A stretch of DNA of 64,000 nucleotides from Myxocyprinus asiaticus (GCF_019703515.2 NC_059373.1:14830281-14894280); one strand, 5' to 3'. Positions 48,842 through 62,251 are shown, counted from the stretch's first letter. The notes: a model not told the origin generated them from the letters alone. Numbers and translations are program-made.

Positions 48842-51800
48842 TACATACATACACACACATAATAATCATACTAACTATATTACACTACTCTCTCCACACC
48901 CCACCCGAGAGCCCTTCAAAAACTCCAAATACCTGCCCAATTTCCGTATAAACATATCCAAGCCACCCGTCTTCCCGATGACACCTCCTCATAAGCTGCC
49001 ACCCTCCCCACCTCCGTGCACCACTCCGGATATGAGGGCGCATCAGCTGACCTCCAACCCCTCAAAATAACCTGCTTGCCGATCATCACACAGGTCAGAA
49101 CCCAGTTCTCTATATGGCCATCCCCCACATCGATGACTGCCCCATCGCCCAGAACACAAAGTCTGGGCCAAAACGAAACCTGAGTACCCACCACGTCGCA
49201 CACAAAATTCTGTGTGGGTGTGTCTTTAAGATCAAGCCTATACAGTCTAGAGGGGGTCCAATAAAATCTATGCAAAATTTTGAACTGATGAATTAGAAAT
49301 GTTAACAAATGATACAAATTATAAAATATTTAATTTTATTTTTTAAATATTTATATTAACAAATTATTAGATATTAAACTTTTGAAATATCTCAAATGTT
49401 AATGAGATTCCATATCAATTAAGAATTAATGTAATAATAATCAATGTAACAATAATAACACAATTAAACAGACAATTAATGAATAAGTAATGTCAACAAA
49501 TGATAAAATATTTAATGTTATTCTTTATTTTAATAATTATATTAACAAATTATTAAATATTAAATAAGTATTAAACGTCTCAAAAATATTAATGAAGTTC
49601 CATATTAATCAAGTATTAATGTAATAACAATTAATGTAATATAAATAATACTAAAATTAAAAGAAAAATATTAATTAAAAATGTTTATTAATGAAGTTTC
49701 ATATTAATTATTAATGTAATAGGAAACAAAAATAATAATAAAATTAAACAGACAATTATTAATAAATTAAAAATATTAGAAACTTATTAAATAGCTCAAA
49801 AATATTAATGCAGTTCCATTTCAATTAGTATTAATGTAATAATAATGTTTAATATTCAATACAATTTAATACAATAAGACACATTAATCTATATGCATTG
49901 ATGACTAGGGTGAAGTTGAAAAAGGTGCAAGCTCAACTAGAGTCTGGACGTTTTATCTATTTACCTGTGAGCAGTATTTTGATTTGGAGACAACCTGTAG
50001 AAGCTTCATGATTGGCTGAGACTGGGAAATCAGAGGTGAGTTGGCATGAATGACAGCAGTGAATTCCTGACCTGGGCTGATCCCTACATCAAAGGAAAAA
50101 GAGTCAGAGACATCCTTGCCATGAAGGTACTATACATTCTATACTATACTATACTATTCTGTTCTATTCTAATATATAGTACACTAATATATAGCATAGT
50201 ACACAATGGCTTGTTTGGAATAACATGCCATACTACTCACTCTGTTTTTCTGTTTTTCATTCTAAATTTTCTGTATGCGTGGAATACAGAGATGACCTAT
50301 TATATTTGCCATAAATATACTTCACATTCTACTTTCAGTATGAATGAACTGTAAACATATCAGGCATGCATTTTATCATCTCTTTCTTGGCTCATTTTCT
50401 CATCGGACTGCCAAAAGTGTATACATTTTTGGATAAAAACGCAAAATATAATTTCGTTTAACTGGACACCACTCGTGGAATTAATGTAATTTAATGAGAT
50501 CATGTGACAGCAATGTAGCAATCCAGCTGTTTGAAACATGTATTATTGCATATTCTGTACTGTTTCATATTCTACTTTTCAAAAATTAGTATGCAGGCAA
50601 TATTCGGTATATACTGTGTAGTATGCACAAAGAAGTACACCAGTACTTCATTTCACATATTGGCAAAACACTATATATTGTATCCCATTTACACAATGAC
50701 TTTTTAAGGTTATAAGCTTACCAAGGTTTAAATAATAGAACGGGTAGTGGGCCAGATGTGTAGAGTACTCGGGCAGAACCAGCAGCCCTCCAGGTAAGGC
50801 ATTCCACATGAATTTATTTCTGGAGATGTGGGAGTACACTCTGTCCTTTATGATCTGTCCGACAAATGGGCAGCAGAGTTAAATATAATGATCAAATCAA
50901 ATAGTAAATAAATCAATTAACACCATTTCTGTTAATAAAAGGCAAACGCATTTGTTAATCTATATACCTGCATACAATGATCAGTGTTCAAGCTCATTTT
51001 AATTTCAGCAGATAGTTGTAATGTTGGCCAGCAGGGGGCGTACCAACGCCATCATTTTCTACAAAATCGACATTTGCCAATTAACCTAAGGGCAGGGGAC
51101 TAAGTGTGCGCTAATGATGTATGGCTTCCTGTGCTCATTTAATTTCCCCTGATAAACCTTCCTCTCTGTCAGACACGCTGCCATATACACATCTAAGCTG
51201 ACCCAGCTCTCACCTCTAGTGTGGTGAGTACGATCTTATCCACAGAGGAGAAGTACGCCTCCCAGAGCATCTGTGTGCGCTGTCGTAGAGCCAGCACCCT
51301 GTCAGTGCCCACAGCTCGCACTGTAGATGGTACCTGAGGGAACAAAGTGACATATAATTCACCGGGCAAGACTAATTGGTGTACCTGGATGGAATTTGTA
51401 CCTTTCGGGCAATTCACAAACACTACCAGAAACAAAATGTTATACTCCATCTAAAGCTATGCAGCATTTTCTAATTAATTAATTATTATTATTTTATTTT
51501 GGTCAATTGCAGTATTCTGTGGTCAGTTAGTTTTATATAATGACAAATAAACTGTTTTACTACGCATCTTTGTTATTTTAATGTCTTTGGTTTCACTCTG
51601 TGGTTTCTTTCTTCACACATTCTTAAATTAGTATTCCCATTTTTCCATGTATTTATGTAAAAGCGGGGAAATGTACAACTGATTTTTTCAAACAATGCAA
51701 ATTCACATTGGGGTTCTGATCACCCTGTCTTGGTTTTATTTTTCAATAATGACATATTAAGAGGGAAGATAGAAAAACTTGTGTTTTTATTATTTAAAGA

Positions 51801-54800
51801 GTAGTTTACCCAAAAATTGTAGTTCTTTGTGATTTACTCACTCTTACATCTCTCCAAACCCATCTGACTTTCTTTTTTCCATGGTACACAAAAGGAAGAA
51901 TTCAAGGAAAATTATGGAAGTTGAATGTTAGAGACTGATAGCCTCAGTTACAATTCGGTTTCATTGTTTGGAAAAAAAATTGCAATGAAAGTGAATGGTG
52001 ACTGAGGTTAACATTCCGCATAACATTTCCTCTTGTGTTCCACCGAAGAAGGAAAGTCATACAGGTTTGGAACAACATGAGGGTGAGTAAATGGTAACAA
52101 TTTTCATTTTTGGATGAACTATCCCTTTAAGTGTATGGGTAAACTGCTAAAATAAATATTTAAAATGACTATTTAATACAACGTGATTCAATATTTAAAG
52201 AGAATGTCACAGCATCTAAAAATAAACACTTTCTTTTATACATTCATATCAATTTATATCCAAAATCATGAAATTGAAAACCCCCTACATCAATATAATT
52301 TGTCAAGTACCTACATATGCTTTAATTAATGGCCTTATGTTCCATTCCAAGAAATAAAACCCATTTCCACTATTTTTAGCAAATAGTCCCATACGGAAGG
52401 CTTGTTACCTGTAGCAACAGTCTCTCGTCGCCCTCGATGACTGCCTGGTTCCATTGGATGACATCAGAGAAGGGTAACTCCCAGCCATTACTGAGTAACA
52501 CTGGGATACAAGCAGCCTGTGAGACACCCCAACCATCAGAGACAAAGAAAGTGTTATATACTATAATTATCATCAGCACAATCAATTGGTCTACTGTAAA
52601 AAAGCACAAGAAAAATAGACCTAACCACAAAATGCACTTAAATATAGATATAGTGCGTGTTATTTTTCCCTTCAGGCAAGGTTATGAGATAGAATATAGT
52701 GTGTGCTGAAAAGGCTGCTTGGATGTGCAAGAAGTCTCAGGAGGGCCTGTGCATGACTCACTCTTCCCATCCAGCAATTTTTATCAGAGATCCAGCCAGA
52801 CAGATATGTTAATTACCCCCCCCCCTTCCCCAGCTTCAGGGGTGGTAGAAGAATTTGATGCTCGCCTTCCCTCTTGTTTACCACCCCATTTTGATGTTGC
52901 TCTACTTTTGCTCCCAGATTCCTTGTTTGCTTTTACTTCATTTTATTTTTTAAATTTTTTGCCATTCACCCAGTATTCTGGTCTGATTTTTAATTAAATC
53001 ACAAGAGAGTGCGGTCTTGAGATCAAACACAGCCCTTCTAACAGTTGCATGGCCTGGGTTTCATCCTAAACAGGCGTTAGAGGACACATGGGCAGACAGC
53101 AACAAATTGCTTCAGTTGACTGATTGCTGCCTTGGCCTGCTGAGCCCACAGAGATCCAGGAGCTTGAGATGATAGCTTTATGGCTGCATGACTAGCATGG
53201 ATCCCTCTTGGCAATGATCCATTCCATGGCTGCATGTTCAGCCATTTTTTTGCAAGAAGTGTATCTAGGAATCAGAACTAGAGAGACAGAGGGTGTGAAA
53301 TAAGAGAGAAAGCAGCAATGTCAGGGTGAAAGAGATTGGAGGATATTCTAGAATGGTGGTTCTCAACTCAGTCTAGGTCTGTTCTGATAGAGTCATGGAC
53401 AGCAGGGAAAAACAAAGCTAAATTAAAATAATGAAATGCAACCAACCAAATAATTGTTCATATTTAGGATAGCAAAATAAATAGGATTCTCAACTATTAA
53501 AGAGAGGACAAAATACTTCATGTATGTTATGTATTTGACTGTAAAGGTGCCTGCACATGACATGCATTGAGACGTCAAAGCACTGCTTAACACCAGCGTT
53601 GCACGCCGCATTAAACTCCACATGAAATTCTTTGCAGATGGTGTCACTGAAGGACGATTTTACAAGTTTGCCAAGCCAGAAAGTGGGAGGTGTATACAGT
53701 AAACACTGAAAACATGTATTTGGAGAAGTGAAAAAAGTCCTGCCAATTTCTTTGATATTTTAAATGCAGAAAGTAATAAGAGGACTTGTTTATGTTGGGA
53801 TATTCTTGGTGAATTTGAATTAGTTAAAGAAATGAGGTCTCATCTTCAAATGCTCAGAAACAATAAAGGAAATTTTCAAAAATAAAATTATGAAACATTC
53901 AATAGCTCTTCAACAATTTCAACAATTCGACAGTTTTCAAACAGAGGCGCAACTGAACTTCGGCTGACATAAAAATATGCGCACTTCTGCGCATGCTTTA
54001 ATAGTAGTATAGCATGGGAATTGACAGAACAGAAGTGAATGCTAGCCGCTGAATCATTCCTTTGCTGTTCTTGATAGAAAATAATGATCAAACTGATTTC
54101 TCGCTCAAGCAATCAACAGGTCAGGCTTCAACAATCTTAAACAAGTGAAGGGCGCTTAAGAAGCACATCTCTGTAAGCTTTGAAATATTAACGAAGCATT
54201 TATTTCAAACCAATTCATACTAGCCAAGTCATGTGATTTCATCAGCAAGTGTCACCAGTGATAAAGGTGTTACAAGTCCTTCAAAACAGTAACTCAATAT
54301 CCTAATCAATTGGTTCATTTGATTTAGAGCTCCAAAAAGCCTTGAGATGACCATTCTTACCTCAAAGAGTATCACACCTAACTCAAAGAAATAATCTCAC
54401 CCATGGTATTACAAAAACAAACCCGTCATAACATAAAATGACATAATTAACATTAAACAGAGCTTAAAACATAACTATAACCCCCAGTAACTTTTAAAGT
54501 TCAATTAATAACACCCCCAATCAGTCCGCAAAACCTGCACAGATGTACCTTATTAATTATGCAACGACAACAGCCAATTTAATTAGGTAAACATGCCATT
54601 TTGCCCTTTGCACCAAGGAAAGTGAAACAATGCAGATGTCTGATCGATCCATCTAACCACTGATCTACAAAAGCCCAGAAACCTGAATAAAAAAAAAAGC
54701 CAAAAATGAATGAAAGTGGATGAGACCATGAGAACTGGCTAGTTTTCACTGTCATTCTATGTTGTTTGTAGACACTTGTTGAACAATAAGGAGATGTTCT

Positions 54801-57491
54801 GTTATACACAAGTCCAGATGTTAATGTAAGTAGTTATAACTTGCATTATATGACTTATAGAATGACCAGATACTGTTTGCACAATGTTATCAAGTAAAAT
54901 AACGGGTTTTAAAACCTTTGTGGGTTTTGTGTTATTCTTCTATCAAGAGGGAAATTTGACTTAATTCACAGTAAGACAAGATAGATATCGAAGATCAGTC
55001 ATAAAGTCAACAGCATTAGACAAAGTAGGATAATGAAGAAATATTGCTTTGTATCCTATTATTGGGGATGAGGAAATAACTTTAACCCTTAACTCTTCAT
55101 GTCACACAATGTCGAATGCAATATGCTGTTTTAAAAAGGTATAAAACACAGGGCATTTTGTGCTTGTGTAACGTTGTTGAATGCAGACACAAATAATAAA
55201 AGACTATCAAATGATTTAATAGATACATAAAAGAGAGGGACTCATACACAAGAACACGCAGTTGAACCACCAATAGAGTGTTCCAGAAATATCCGAAACC
55301 AAAGACAGCTGCTTCATCAAAGGTATGCGTGAACTGTGCAGTGACAAGTGTATAGCCAGTCTCTCTCTGTGTCAGCACGGAAGCAGATTTGAATCTCTTT
55401 AGTTAGACTGCGTCAACATTCGAACTGTGTATGTTGATAAATAACTAGTCAGTCACCGTGATTTTGACAATCTTGGAATCTGGTCTGGTATAAATTGGCC
55501 ATATTATTATTTATTTATTTTATAAATTGGCCACATTGACTGCGGAATGTTGTTGCGATGACATCACAACTAGCCCAGTTTGCTGCTGCACTCCCCCCAC
55601 TTCGAAACTCATTCCGGCGCCGGTGGATAAAACGTGTGAAAATCACTTTGGTGTAAAGTTGGACCTGTCATCGCAAAGACAGACTTTGCCTATATGCAAA
55701 TTGCCTGGTAAACATTGGCTGCCGCATTGAAAGGTCAATGACAATGGGGTCAACGGGGGTAACTCTGATGCTTCACTCCATATAGCTCAATGTATTTGGC
55801 AACGCTGACGCGAGTCATGTGGAAGCCCCTAAATCTAATCCAATCTGTATTTAGGCACAAATTAACTTTGTAATGGTCAATACTAATATAATATTTGGCC
55901 CAGTGTTAATATTTTGCACATAAAATAGACATTTTTTCCAATTTATGATGTACTGTATATACAATTTTAATATAGCTTTATAAGATTCACATTTTGCTGC
56001 AATGCGGGACGCAAATAGGTAATGTGTTGGCTCTTCACGAGCTGTGCGCTGATCAGAGACTGCGCACCACAATTTTATTCTGCATGCTAAAAAGAGAGCG
56101 GCATAAAACTGAAGTTATCAGCAAAATATGCAAGATATGAATCTGTTTGCCCTCAATGTATGCATCTAGATGCTTTCATTTTTGAGCACGGCATCAGTAA
56201 TGTAACCAGTCTGACTCCAAGTGCTCTCTAGACAGAGAGATAAAGTTTTAAGATCAAACTCCAAAATGTAGTTTTATTAATGTGTTTGAATTCAACTGCA
56301 AAATTTGCATATTAACATTTGCAATTACACTGTGTTTTTAGAAGCTACTCCCTGGGCTGGATGGACTGCTCAAACAAACAGAGCAATTTTTATAGCACCA
56401 CAGAGACACTGACCACATTTACATGCACTTAAGAAAACAGTTTATTCCAGGGTATTTGCAGAAAGCGGCTTTCTGAAATGTCATGTAAACAGGAACACAG
56501 ATTTACTTATGCTGTTTAAGTATTAAGAGAAAGTGTTTTAACACACCTAGCTTTCTCCTGGAGAATGTGGACAAGTGGTGTCCTTACAGGTTTTCAAGGA
56601 GTGCACATGTGCGTGAACAGACCGGATTTCAAACGTCATTGGATTGAGTCCAACAACAAGTCAACACAGTGGAAAAAATTCAACATTTCTGGGGGTCCGA
56701 TGGAAAAAGCATATACACTTTAATTATACCCATTTAAACACACCAATGTAAAATATCAACTGTTCATTCGCAAATGGCTTATAGTTGTCTCTGCATATTA
56801 AGCTGGGATGGGACAAACTTTTTTAACATCGAAAAAGTTGCACACTTCAGTTTAAGCTAAAAGAGATGTCAGTTTGCTCAGTGCAGAAAAAATTACGGAT
56901 GTTCTGATTTGATCAATGTTGGTACTTATTCTTAAATGTCTGTGAACCACTGTTATAGAACTTTTCCTCTGCGCTGGTAATTGCCAGTTCTTGGCTTTGG
57001 CTGCCTCAAAGAGAAAAGATCTACGAAATTTAGACAGGGGACTTATATGGAAAAGCATGAAGGGAGAACAGAAAGAGTGAGGAATGCTGAAGAATCAGTG
57101 TGAGGGCCGAGCTGGCTGCCAAACCCACTGTTTTGTGGATTCAGCACAACTCGGCAGAGTCGAGGGCACCCTGTGCGAGTTTCCGGCCCTTTCACTCACA
57201 TCGCTGCGACGTCCAAGAATATTTGCACCTGGGACGTTTTTCCACTCCACGGCTAATGTGCTGTTTATCTGGGAGACTCCAAGACCTGACTGTTTTCATA
57301 ATCCACCTCGTGCATCGCTAAAAGGTCCCGTCAGCTTGTGGAAGCATTCTTGACTGTTTTTAGTAGTTCAGAAAGAGGCCACTTTTTAATTTCGTACCTG
57401 CAAAGACTCCAGGAAACGGAATGACCCCAAGCGCCGACCACGTGGAACAAGACAGAATGTGGAGTTGTGAAGGAGCTCTTGATAGTCAAAT
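46357..57491 (-). CDS. ext1: Exostosin-1 heparan sulfate polymerase, exons 2-11 (5' part outside window)
   Basis: Minus-strand coding exons in order are 57398-57491, 52409-52516, 51214-51333, 50722-50854, 49965-50083, 48067-48162, 47868-47954, 47174-47334, 46873-47044 and 46357-46542. Together they give the last 424 residues, the number expected after exon 1 of the 746-residue human protein, and all phases agree. [38 protein letters not shown] and [18 protein letters not shown] finish the GT47 (GlcA transferase) domain. [37 protein letters not shown] (the D-E-D metal-binding motif), [16 protein letters not shown] and [12 protein letters not shown] form the GT64 (GlcNAc transferase) domain. 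With EXT2 the enzyme elongates heparan sulfate in the Golgi as a type II membrane protein. The first exon, with the membrane anchor, is beyond position 64000. Fish have several ext1 paralogs; which one this is was not determined. Confidence 0.95.
48558..49287 (-). mobile_element. 5'-truncated L1-like retrotransposon with 16-bp target duplication
   Basis: Minus-strand translation near 48940-49285 reads [20 protein letters not shown], then [17 protein letters not shown] and [16 protein letters not shown], which resembles the C-terminal end of fish L1/Tx1-type ORF2. The insert is bounded by ATGAATTAGAAATGTT at 48542-48557 and again at 49288-49303. A T run directly after the left copy is the poly(A) tail read on the plus strand. 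The insert's 3' part contains a TA/CA microsatellite. ext1 intron 6. Confidence 0.8.
48724..48860. repeat. TA/CA compound microsatellite inside the L1-like insert
   Basis: Interrupted TA units then CA units, lying within the 3' portion of the L1-like copy, so it arose or expanded after insertion or came with it. Confidence 0.9.
50110..50640. repeat. Interspersed repeat shared with 63105-63450
   Basis: Shares ordered blocks with 63105-63450: GACCTATTATATTTGCCA versus GACCTACTACATTTGCCA, GGACACCACTCGTGGAATT versus GGATGCCACTTGTTGAATT, and GAGATCATGTGA in both. Noncoding, ext1 intron. Confidence 0.6.
51794..52130. mobile_element. TTAA-flanked inverted-repeat element, copy 9 (short form)
   Basis: TTAAAGAGTAGTTTACCC to GGATGAACTATCCCTTTAA, about 337 bp, with inner arms around TTACACAAAAGG-type and TCTTGTGTTCCACCGAAGA-type sequence. 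ext1 intron between the exons at 51214 and 52409. Confidence 0.85.
52517..57397. other. ext1 intron between exons 3 and 2
   Basis: About 4.9 kb without a supported gene. A C tract at 52817-52826 and scattered AT-rich stretches are present; 55540-55800 is somewhat GC-richer but has no long frame or known protein. 56410-56510 resembles a common ACATTTACATGCAC-type interspersed repeat. Confidence 0.45.
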
Positions 57492-57579
57492 CTACAAAGG
57501 AAAACAAACAAAATGGGGTTAAAACTGGGCAAATGACAGAGTGGTTAGTGCACAAAATCAGACAGGGAGAACACCCTGG

Positions 57580-57770
57580 TGAAAAAAGAAACTGCTTAAA
57601 TAAACTAGCCTAAGCTGGCTTTTAGTTATTAGCTGGTTTAAGCTGGTCTAGTTGTCCTTCCAGCATGACCAAGCTGACGAGTGCCCCAAACCTCTTTAAA
57701 ACCAGCAATCCAGACCAGACTGGAAAGACCAGAAAACCATTTTAGGCTGGTTCAAGCTGGTTGAGTAGGG
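57580..57770. repeat. AGCTGGTTTAAGCTGGTC-type repeat
   Basis: Inverted blocks of AAGCTGG/CCAGCTT words (TAGCTGGTTTAAGCTGGTCT left, GGCTGGTTCAAGCTGGTTGA right) in ext1 intron 1, just upstream of exon 2 in transcript sense. Confidence 0.55.
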
Positions 57771-59890
57771 GAGTGAATACAGGGATTTGGAAATGACCGA
57801 ATTCAAACTTGGGTCATTCATACATAAGTACCACCATGCTGAATAAAAATAGTCAAATTCCATGTTATTCGTCAACTATCTATGTTTTAATAGCAGCATT
57901 TTCCATTTTTGCGTTCCCTTCAAAGAAATAAAATGATACTTCCACTATTTTCAGTTAAAGTCAGAGCTGTGGTGTAACAGTTAGTGCACATGCTCTGACA
58001 TATTGAGTTGTAGTGTTCATGTGGGCAATGTGCGTTCGAATTTGGCTTGCAACAATCATTTCCTGTTCCTTTTCCCGCTGTCCCATTAATAAAAGTGGCA
58101 AAAATTAAATAAAAAAAGCCAACAAAATTAAGTTAAACTTTTACCACACTGCAAATATAAAAAGGAACCTTTTGAGTCCTATTAAAGGGAAGTCTTAAAG
58201 GTCTTGGAAACCCACACTGGCACTGTTCACAATGCAGCCATGCTAGGAGAAGTGTTTTGATCCAAGCAAGCTATCGTCTTTGCCTCGAGCTGTTGTCCCT
58301 GGCAACCATTTCTGGTTTCTAAGAATACATTGAATCCAGAAGCTTTGTGTGATTGCCACTGCTGGATGATAAGTGAGGGTGAAGGTGGGAAGAAAAAAAA
58401 TGCAGTCGACCCACAGTGTTAATGAGTTTGTAAACTGGGTTTTGAACACCAGGTCTGATCCCAGATAGATGGTCTTTCAGCTCAGGACACAGCAAGCAAT
58501 AAGATGCCATTTGCCCTGCATAGAGAATTCAACAAAACTCTGAGAAACATTTATTGATGGAGCTAAACGTATTCAATGTTAATTGGCTACTGTACATGTG
58601 AAAGTGAAAAAGAAAAAAGAAACTCCCTCTCAAAGACACCAAAGTAACTTAAGACAAGCATTTACATTTACGCATTTGGCAGACACTTTTATCCAAAGGG
58701 ACTTACAGTGCCCTGATTACAGGGACAATCCCCCTGGAGCAACCTGGAGTTAAGTGCCTTGCTCAAGGACACAATGGTGGTGGCTGTGGGGATTGAACCA
58801 ACAACTTTCCACTTATCTGTTCAGTGCTTTAGTCCACTACACCACCACCACAAGTGATGGAATTCAAAAGTCTGAATCCATTTCTGAAAATGCTTCTATT
58901 TTGCATTTTTCTAAACTAAATTTTTTTCTTAATCACAAATTATATTATGTGTGCATAACAGTTTGAGTTTGTGCAAAACCTGAGGATCCATGTTATCCCA
59001 ACATGATTTGAGAATGAGAATCTTGTGCTGCAATGAAAGCAAAGAAATCTGATCTTTTGTACAAAGGAGTTAACCTGATCAATGTTAGTGAACTAAACAT
59101 CTAAAATATTTTTTAATAATTTTTATTTCTAACCCAATGTTTTTTTTTTTTTTTTTAATTTTTGTTCATTTTTCAAATCTTTAAACATTCTTTTCCAGGT
59201 TTATATTAGATTTTGATCCCCAGATTTTCAATTAGCACTTTTCAAAGAGACCATTTCACCTAATGATTTTTGAGAATGCAAATTCAGGTGTAATTTTTTT
59301 GAATTATTGTGGTTAGTATTACTTGAAGCTCCAGATTTGTATATTCCCATTTTCAACAACTTGCACAAATACCCACTGCTGTGCCAATAAACTCCTCATT
59401 GACACATAAACATTTGTTGCCTCTAATTCAAATGCTTGAGCTGTGTTTGTGTGTGCCACTTGGCTGCTTGCTGGATATCATTTGAGTCTTGTTTTCACTG
59501 TAAAGACCCCTCATTTTGCTTGGCTTCAGGTTGTCCCTGTGTGGGTAGAGCCATTACCACCCTGAAAGAGCCCAATGTTCCCCCATCAGCCCAGCAGACA
59601 AAGTCCACTGTGCCTGGCTTGCATAAAGCCTCTAACTGAAGCACAAACATGCTTGTATAAAAACACCTCTATATCCATTTAGCAGGAGGCATGTGTATTT
59701 ACCTGAGAGCCAGTGGAGTAAAAATTGCTACCATCCATCTTTGCTCTCTTGGCACTCCCCTCAAAGCACTCTGAGAATCAATCCACAGTTTTTCCTCGGC
59801 ATACCTCTTTGAATATCAGTTTTTCTAACATACAAGATCTTTGAGCATCTACATCGTATTTACACAAATAAAAATATAGGGCACCTTCAG
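57771..59890. other. ext1 intron 1, proximal part
   Basis: Intronic. Only the SINE at 58661 and a T tract near 59141-59160 stand out. Confidence 0.45.
58661..58852 (-). mobile_element. V-SINE-like tRNA-derived SINE
   Basis: On the minus strand, GGTGTAGTGGACTAAAGCAC (A-box) and GTTGGTTCAATCCCC (B-box) are followed by CTTGAGCAAGGCACTTAACT and by CTTTGGATAAAAGTGTCTGC, the conserved central/tail blocks of fish V-SINE-type elements. It is in ext1 intron 1, in the same direction as ext1. Confidence 0.8.
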
Positions 59891-59894
59891 TATA

Positions 59895-61475
59895 CAGGTG
59901 CATCTCAATAAATTAGAATGTCGTGGAAAAGTTCATTTATTTCAGTAATTCAACTCAAATTGTGAAACTCGTGTATTAAATAAATTCAATGCGCACAGAC
60001 TGAAGTAGTTTAAGTCTTTGGTTCTTTTAATTGTGATGATTTTGGCTCACATTTAACAAAAACCCACCAATTCACTATCTCAAAAAATTAGAATATGGTG
60101 ACATGCCAATCAGCTAATCAACTCAAAATACCTGCAAAGGTTTCCTGAGCCTTCAAAATGGTCTCTCAGTTTGGTTCACTAGGCTACACAATCATGGGGA
60201 AGACTGCTGATCTGACAGTTGTCCAGAAGACAATCATTGACACCCTTCACAAGGAGGGTAAGCCACAAACATTCATTGCCAAAGAAGCTGGCTGTTCACA
60301 GAGTGCTGTATCCAAGCATGTTAACAGAAAGTTGAGTGGAAGGGAAAAGTGTGGAAGAAAAAGATGCACAACCAACCGAGAGAACCGCAGCCTTATGATT
60401 GTCAAGCAAAATCGATTCAAGAATTTGGGTGAACTTCACAAGGAATGGACTGAGGCTGGGGTCAAGGCATCAAGAGCCACCACACACAGACGTGTCAAGG
60501 AATTTGGCTACAGTTGTCGTATTCCTCTTGTTAAGCCACTCCTGAACCACAGACAACGTCAGAGGCGTCTTACCTGGGCTAAGGAGAAGAAGAACTGGAC
60601 TGTTGCCCAGTGGTCCAAAGTCCTCTTTTCAGACGAGAGCAAGTTTTGTATTTCATTTGGAAACCAAGGTCCTAGAGTCTGGAGGAAGGGTGGAGAAGCT
60701 CATAACCCAAGTTGCTTGAAGTGCAGTGTTAAGTTTCCACAGTCTGTGATGATTTGGGGTGCAATGTCATCTGCTGGTGTTGGTCCATTGTGTTTTTTTG
60801 AAAACCAAAGTCACTGCACCCGTTTACCAAGAAATTTTGGAGCACTTCATGCTTCCTTCTGCTGACCAGCTTTTTAAAGATGCTGATTTCATTTTCCAGC
60901 AGGATTTGGCACCTGCCCACACTGCCAAAAGCACCAAAAGTTGGTTAAATGACCATGGTGTTGGTGTGCTTGACTGGCCAGCAAACTCACCAGACCTGAA
61001 CCCCATAGAGAATCTATGGGGTATTGTCAAGAGGAAAATGAGAAACAAGAGACCAAAAAAATGCAGATGAGCTGAAGGCCACTGTCAAAGAAACCTGGGC
61101 TTCCATACTACCTCAGCAGTGCCACAAACTGATCACCTCCATGCCACGCCGAATTGAGGCAGTAATTAAAGCGAAAGGAGCCCCTACCAAGTATTGAGTA
61201 CATATACAGTAAATGAACATACTTTCCAGAAGGCCAACAATTCACTAAAAATGTTTTTTTATTGGTCTTATGATGTATTCTAATTTTTTGAGATAGTGAA
61301 TTGGTGGGTTTTTGTTAAATGTGAGCCACAATCATCACAATTAAAAGAACCAAAGACTTAAACTACTCAGTCTGTGTACATTGAATTTATTTAATACACG
61401 AGTTTCACAATTTGAGTTGAATTACTGAAATAAATGAACTTTTCCACGATATTCTAATTTATTGAGATGCACCTG
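59895..61475 (+). mobile_element. Tc1-like transposon with about 200-bp terminal inverted repeats
   Basis: The element runs from CAGGTGCATCTCAATAAATT to its reverse complement and is flanked by TA on both sides (59893-59894 and 61476-61477), the Tc1/mariner target duplication. Left repeat 59895-60095 and right repeat 61276-61475 differ at only about five sites by eye. Between them lies a Tc1 transposase (separate entry). It sits in ext1 intron 1, in the opposite direction to ext1. Confidence 0.93.
60194..61198 (+). pseudogene. Tc1-like transposase broken by two frameshifts
   Basis: The reading frame opens MGKTADLTVVQKTIIDTLHK at 60194 (an in-frame ATG at 60158 is also possible). It has the paired helix-turn-helix DNA-binding part (AGCSQSAVSKHVNRKLSG, then a GRKR basic patch), then the DDE domain: LFSDESKF, VMIWGAMSSAG, FQQDLAPAHTA and NSPDLNPIENLWG, giving the D-D-E triad of the Tc1 family. 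The frame shifts near 60792-60799 (a T7 run) and again near 61055-61061 (an A7 run). The C-terminus in the third frame ends GAPTKY before TGA at 61198. Both breaks are in homopolymers, so they may be decay or sequencing error. The rest is well kept, suggesting a young copy. Confidence 0.88.
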
Positions 61476-62251
61476 TATACTGTGGCAGTCCTAAATACAG
61501 TTGGATGTTCTTCTGTAGTTTCATTTGGACTTATATTTTGATAACACTGACTGAATGATGGTAGGTTATCCAGTTTATTGCCATGGCTACAAGAGATATG
61601 TAACTAGCACAACTATGCAGGAAAACGGTTGCTTGACAATGGTCATTGTAAAGTTGAGCTTTTTTCGAGATCGGATTCCTGAAGAGCATGCGAGTCAACA
61701 CATGAGCCGAAAGTGTCATAGAAGCACCACAAAAACGTGGTTGCTTTAGCAATTGCGTTTTTCATCTCACATTTTCTTTTATGACACAATCGGTTAGGTT
61801 TAGGTTTAGGGTAGAGAGGTAGGTTTTGTTGATTTAAAACTCGATAGAGCATTAACCTTAAAAACCAAATCTGTTTGAAAGAAAATGTGACTTGATTTAG
61901 TGCCACACAAACATTTCACTTTTGTAACGACCTACATTATGAAATGTCGCCAGTCAAAATGTCGGCAGTCACAGCATTTAAGCATAAACTAAGACAGAAA
62001 AATTTGCGCTGATCTAAGCTGGTCTTTGCAGCAGTGATGACTCTCTAATTGTGATAGCAGTCCAACACAGGGTGCGTAATGGGTAGTTGTTTACTCTGCA
62101 ATCATCAGAGCTCTTTGTGCACTTAGACCCTGTAAAGAGGCTGGATTGTTTGGAGAAGCTCTAATCTGCTCTTTTGTTTACTACCTGTTGAGAGAACTGC
62201 TCTTTATTAGCTAAAGCATTAGTCACTTCTAAGGAAATGTTTCGGAGTAGC

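Larger units (their letters stand above)
48250..49870. repeat. AT-rich degenerate tandem repeat in ext1 intron, split by the L1 insertion
   Basis: Irregular units of very roughly 100-190 bp recur on both sides of the L1-like insert. Each has a core like TTCCATATCAATTAAGAATT followed by AATGTAATAATAATTAATGT and AAATTAAACAGACAATTA. At least five cores are visible. Unit borders are not exact. Confidence 0.65.
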
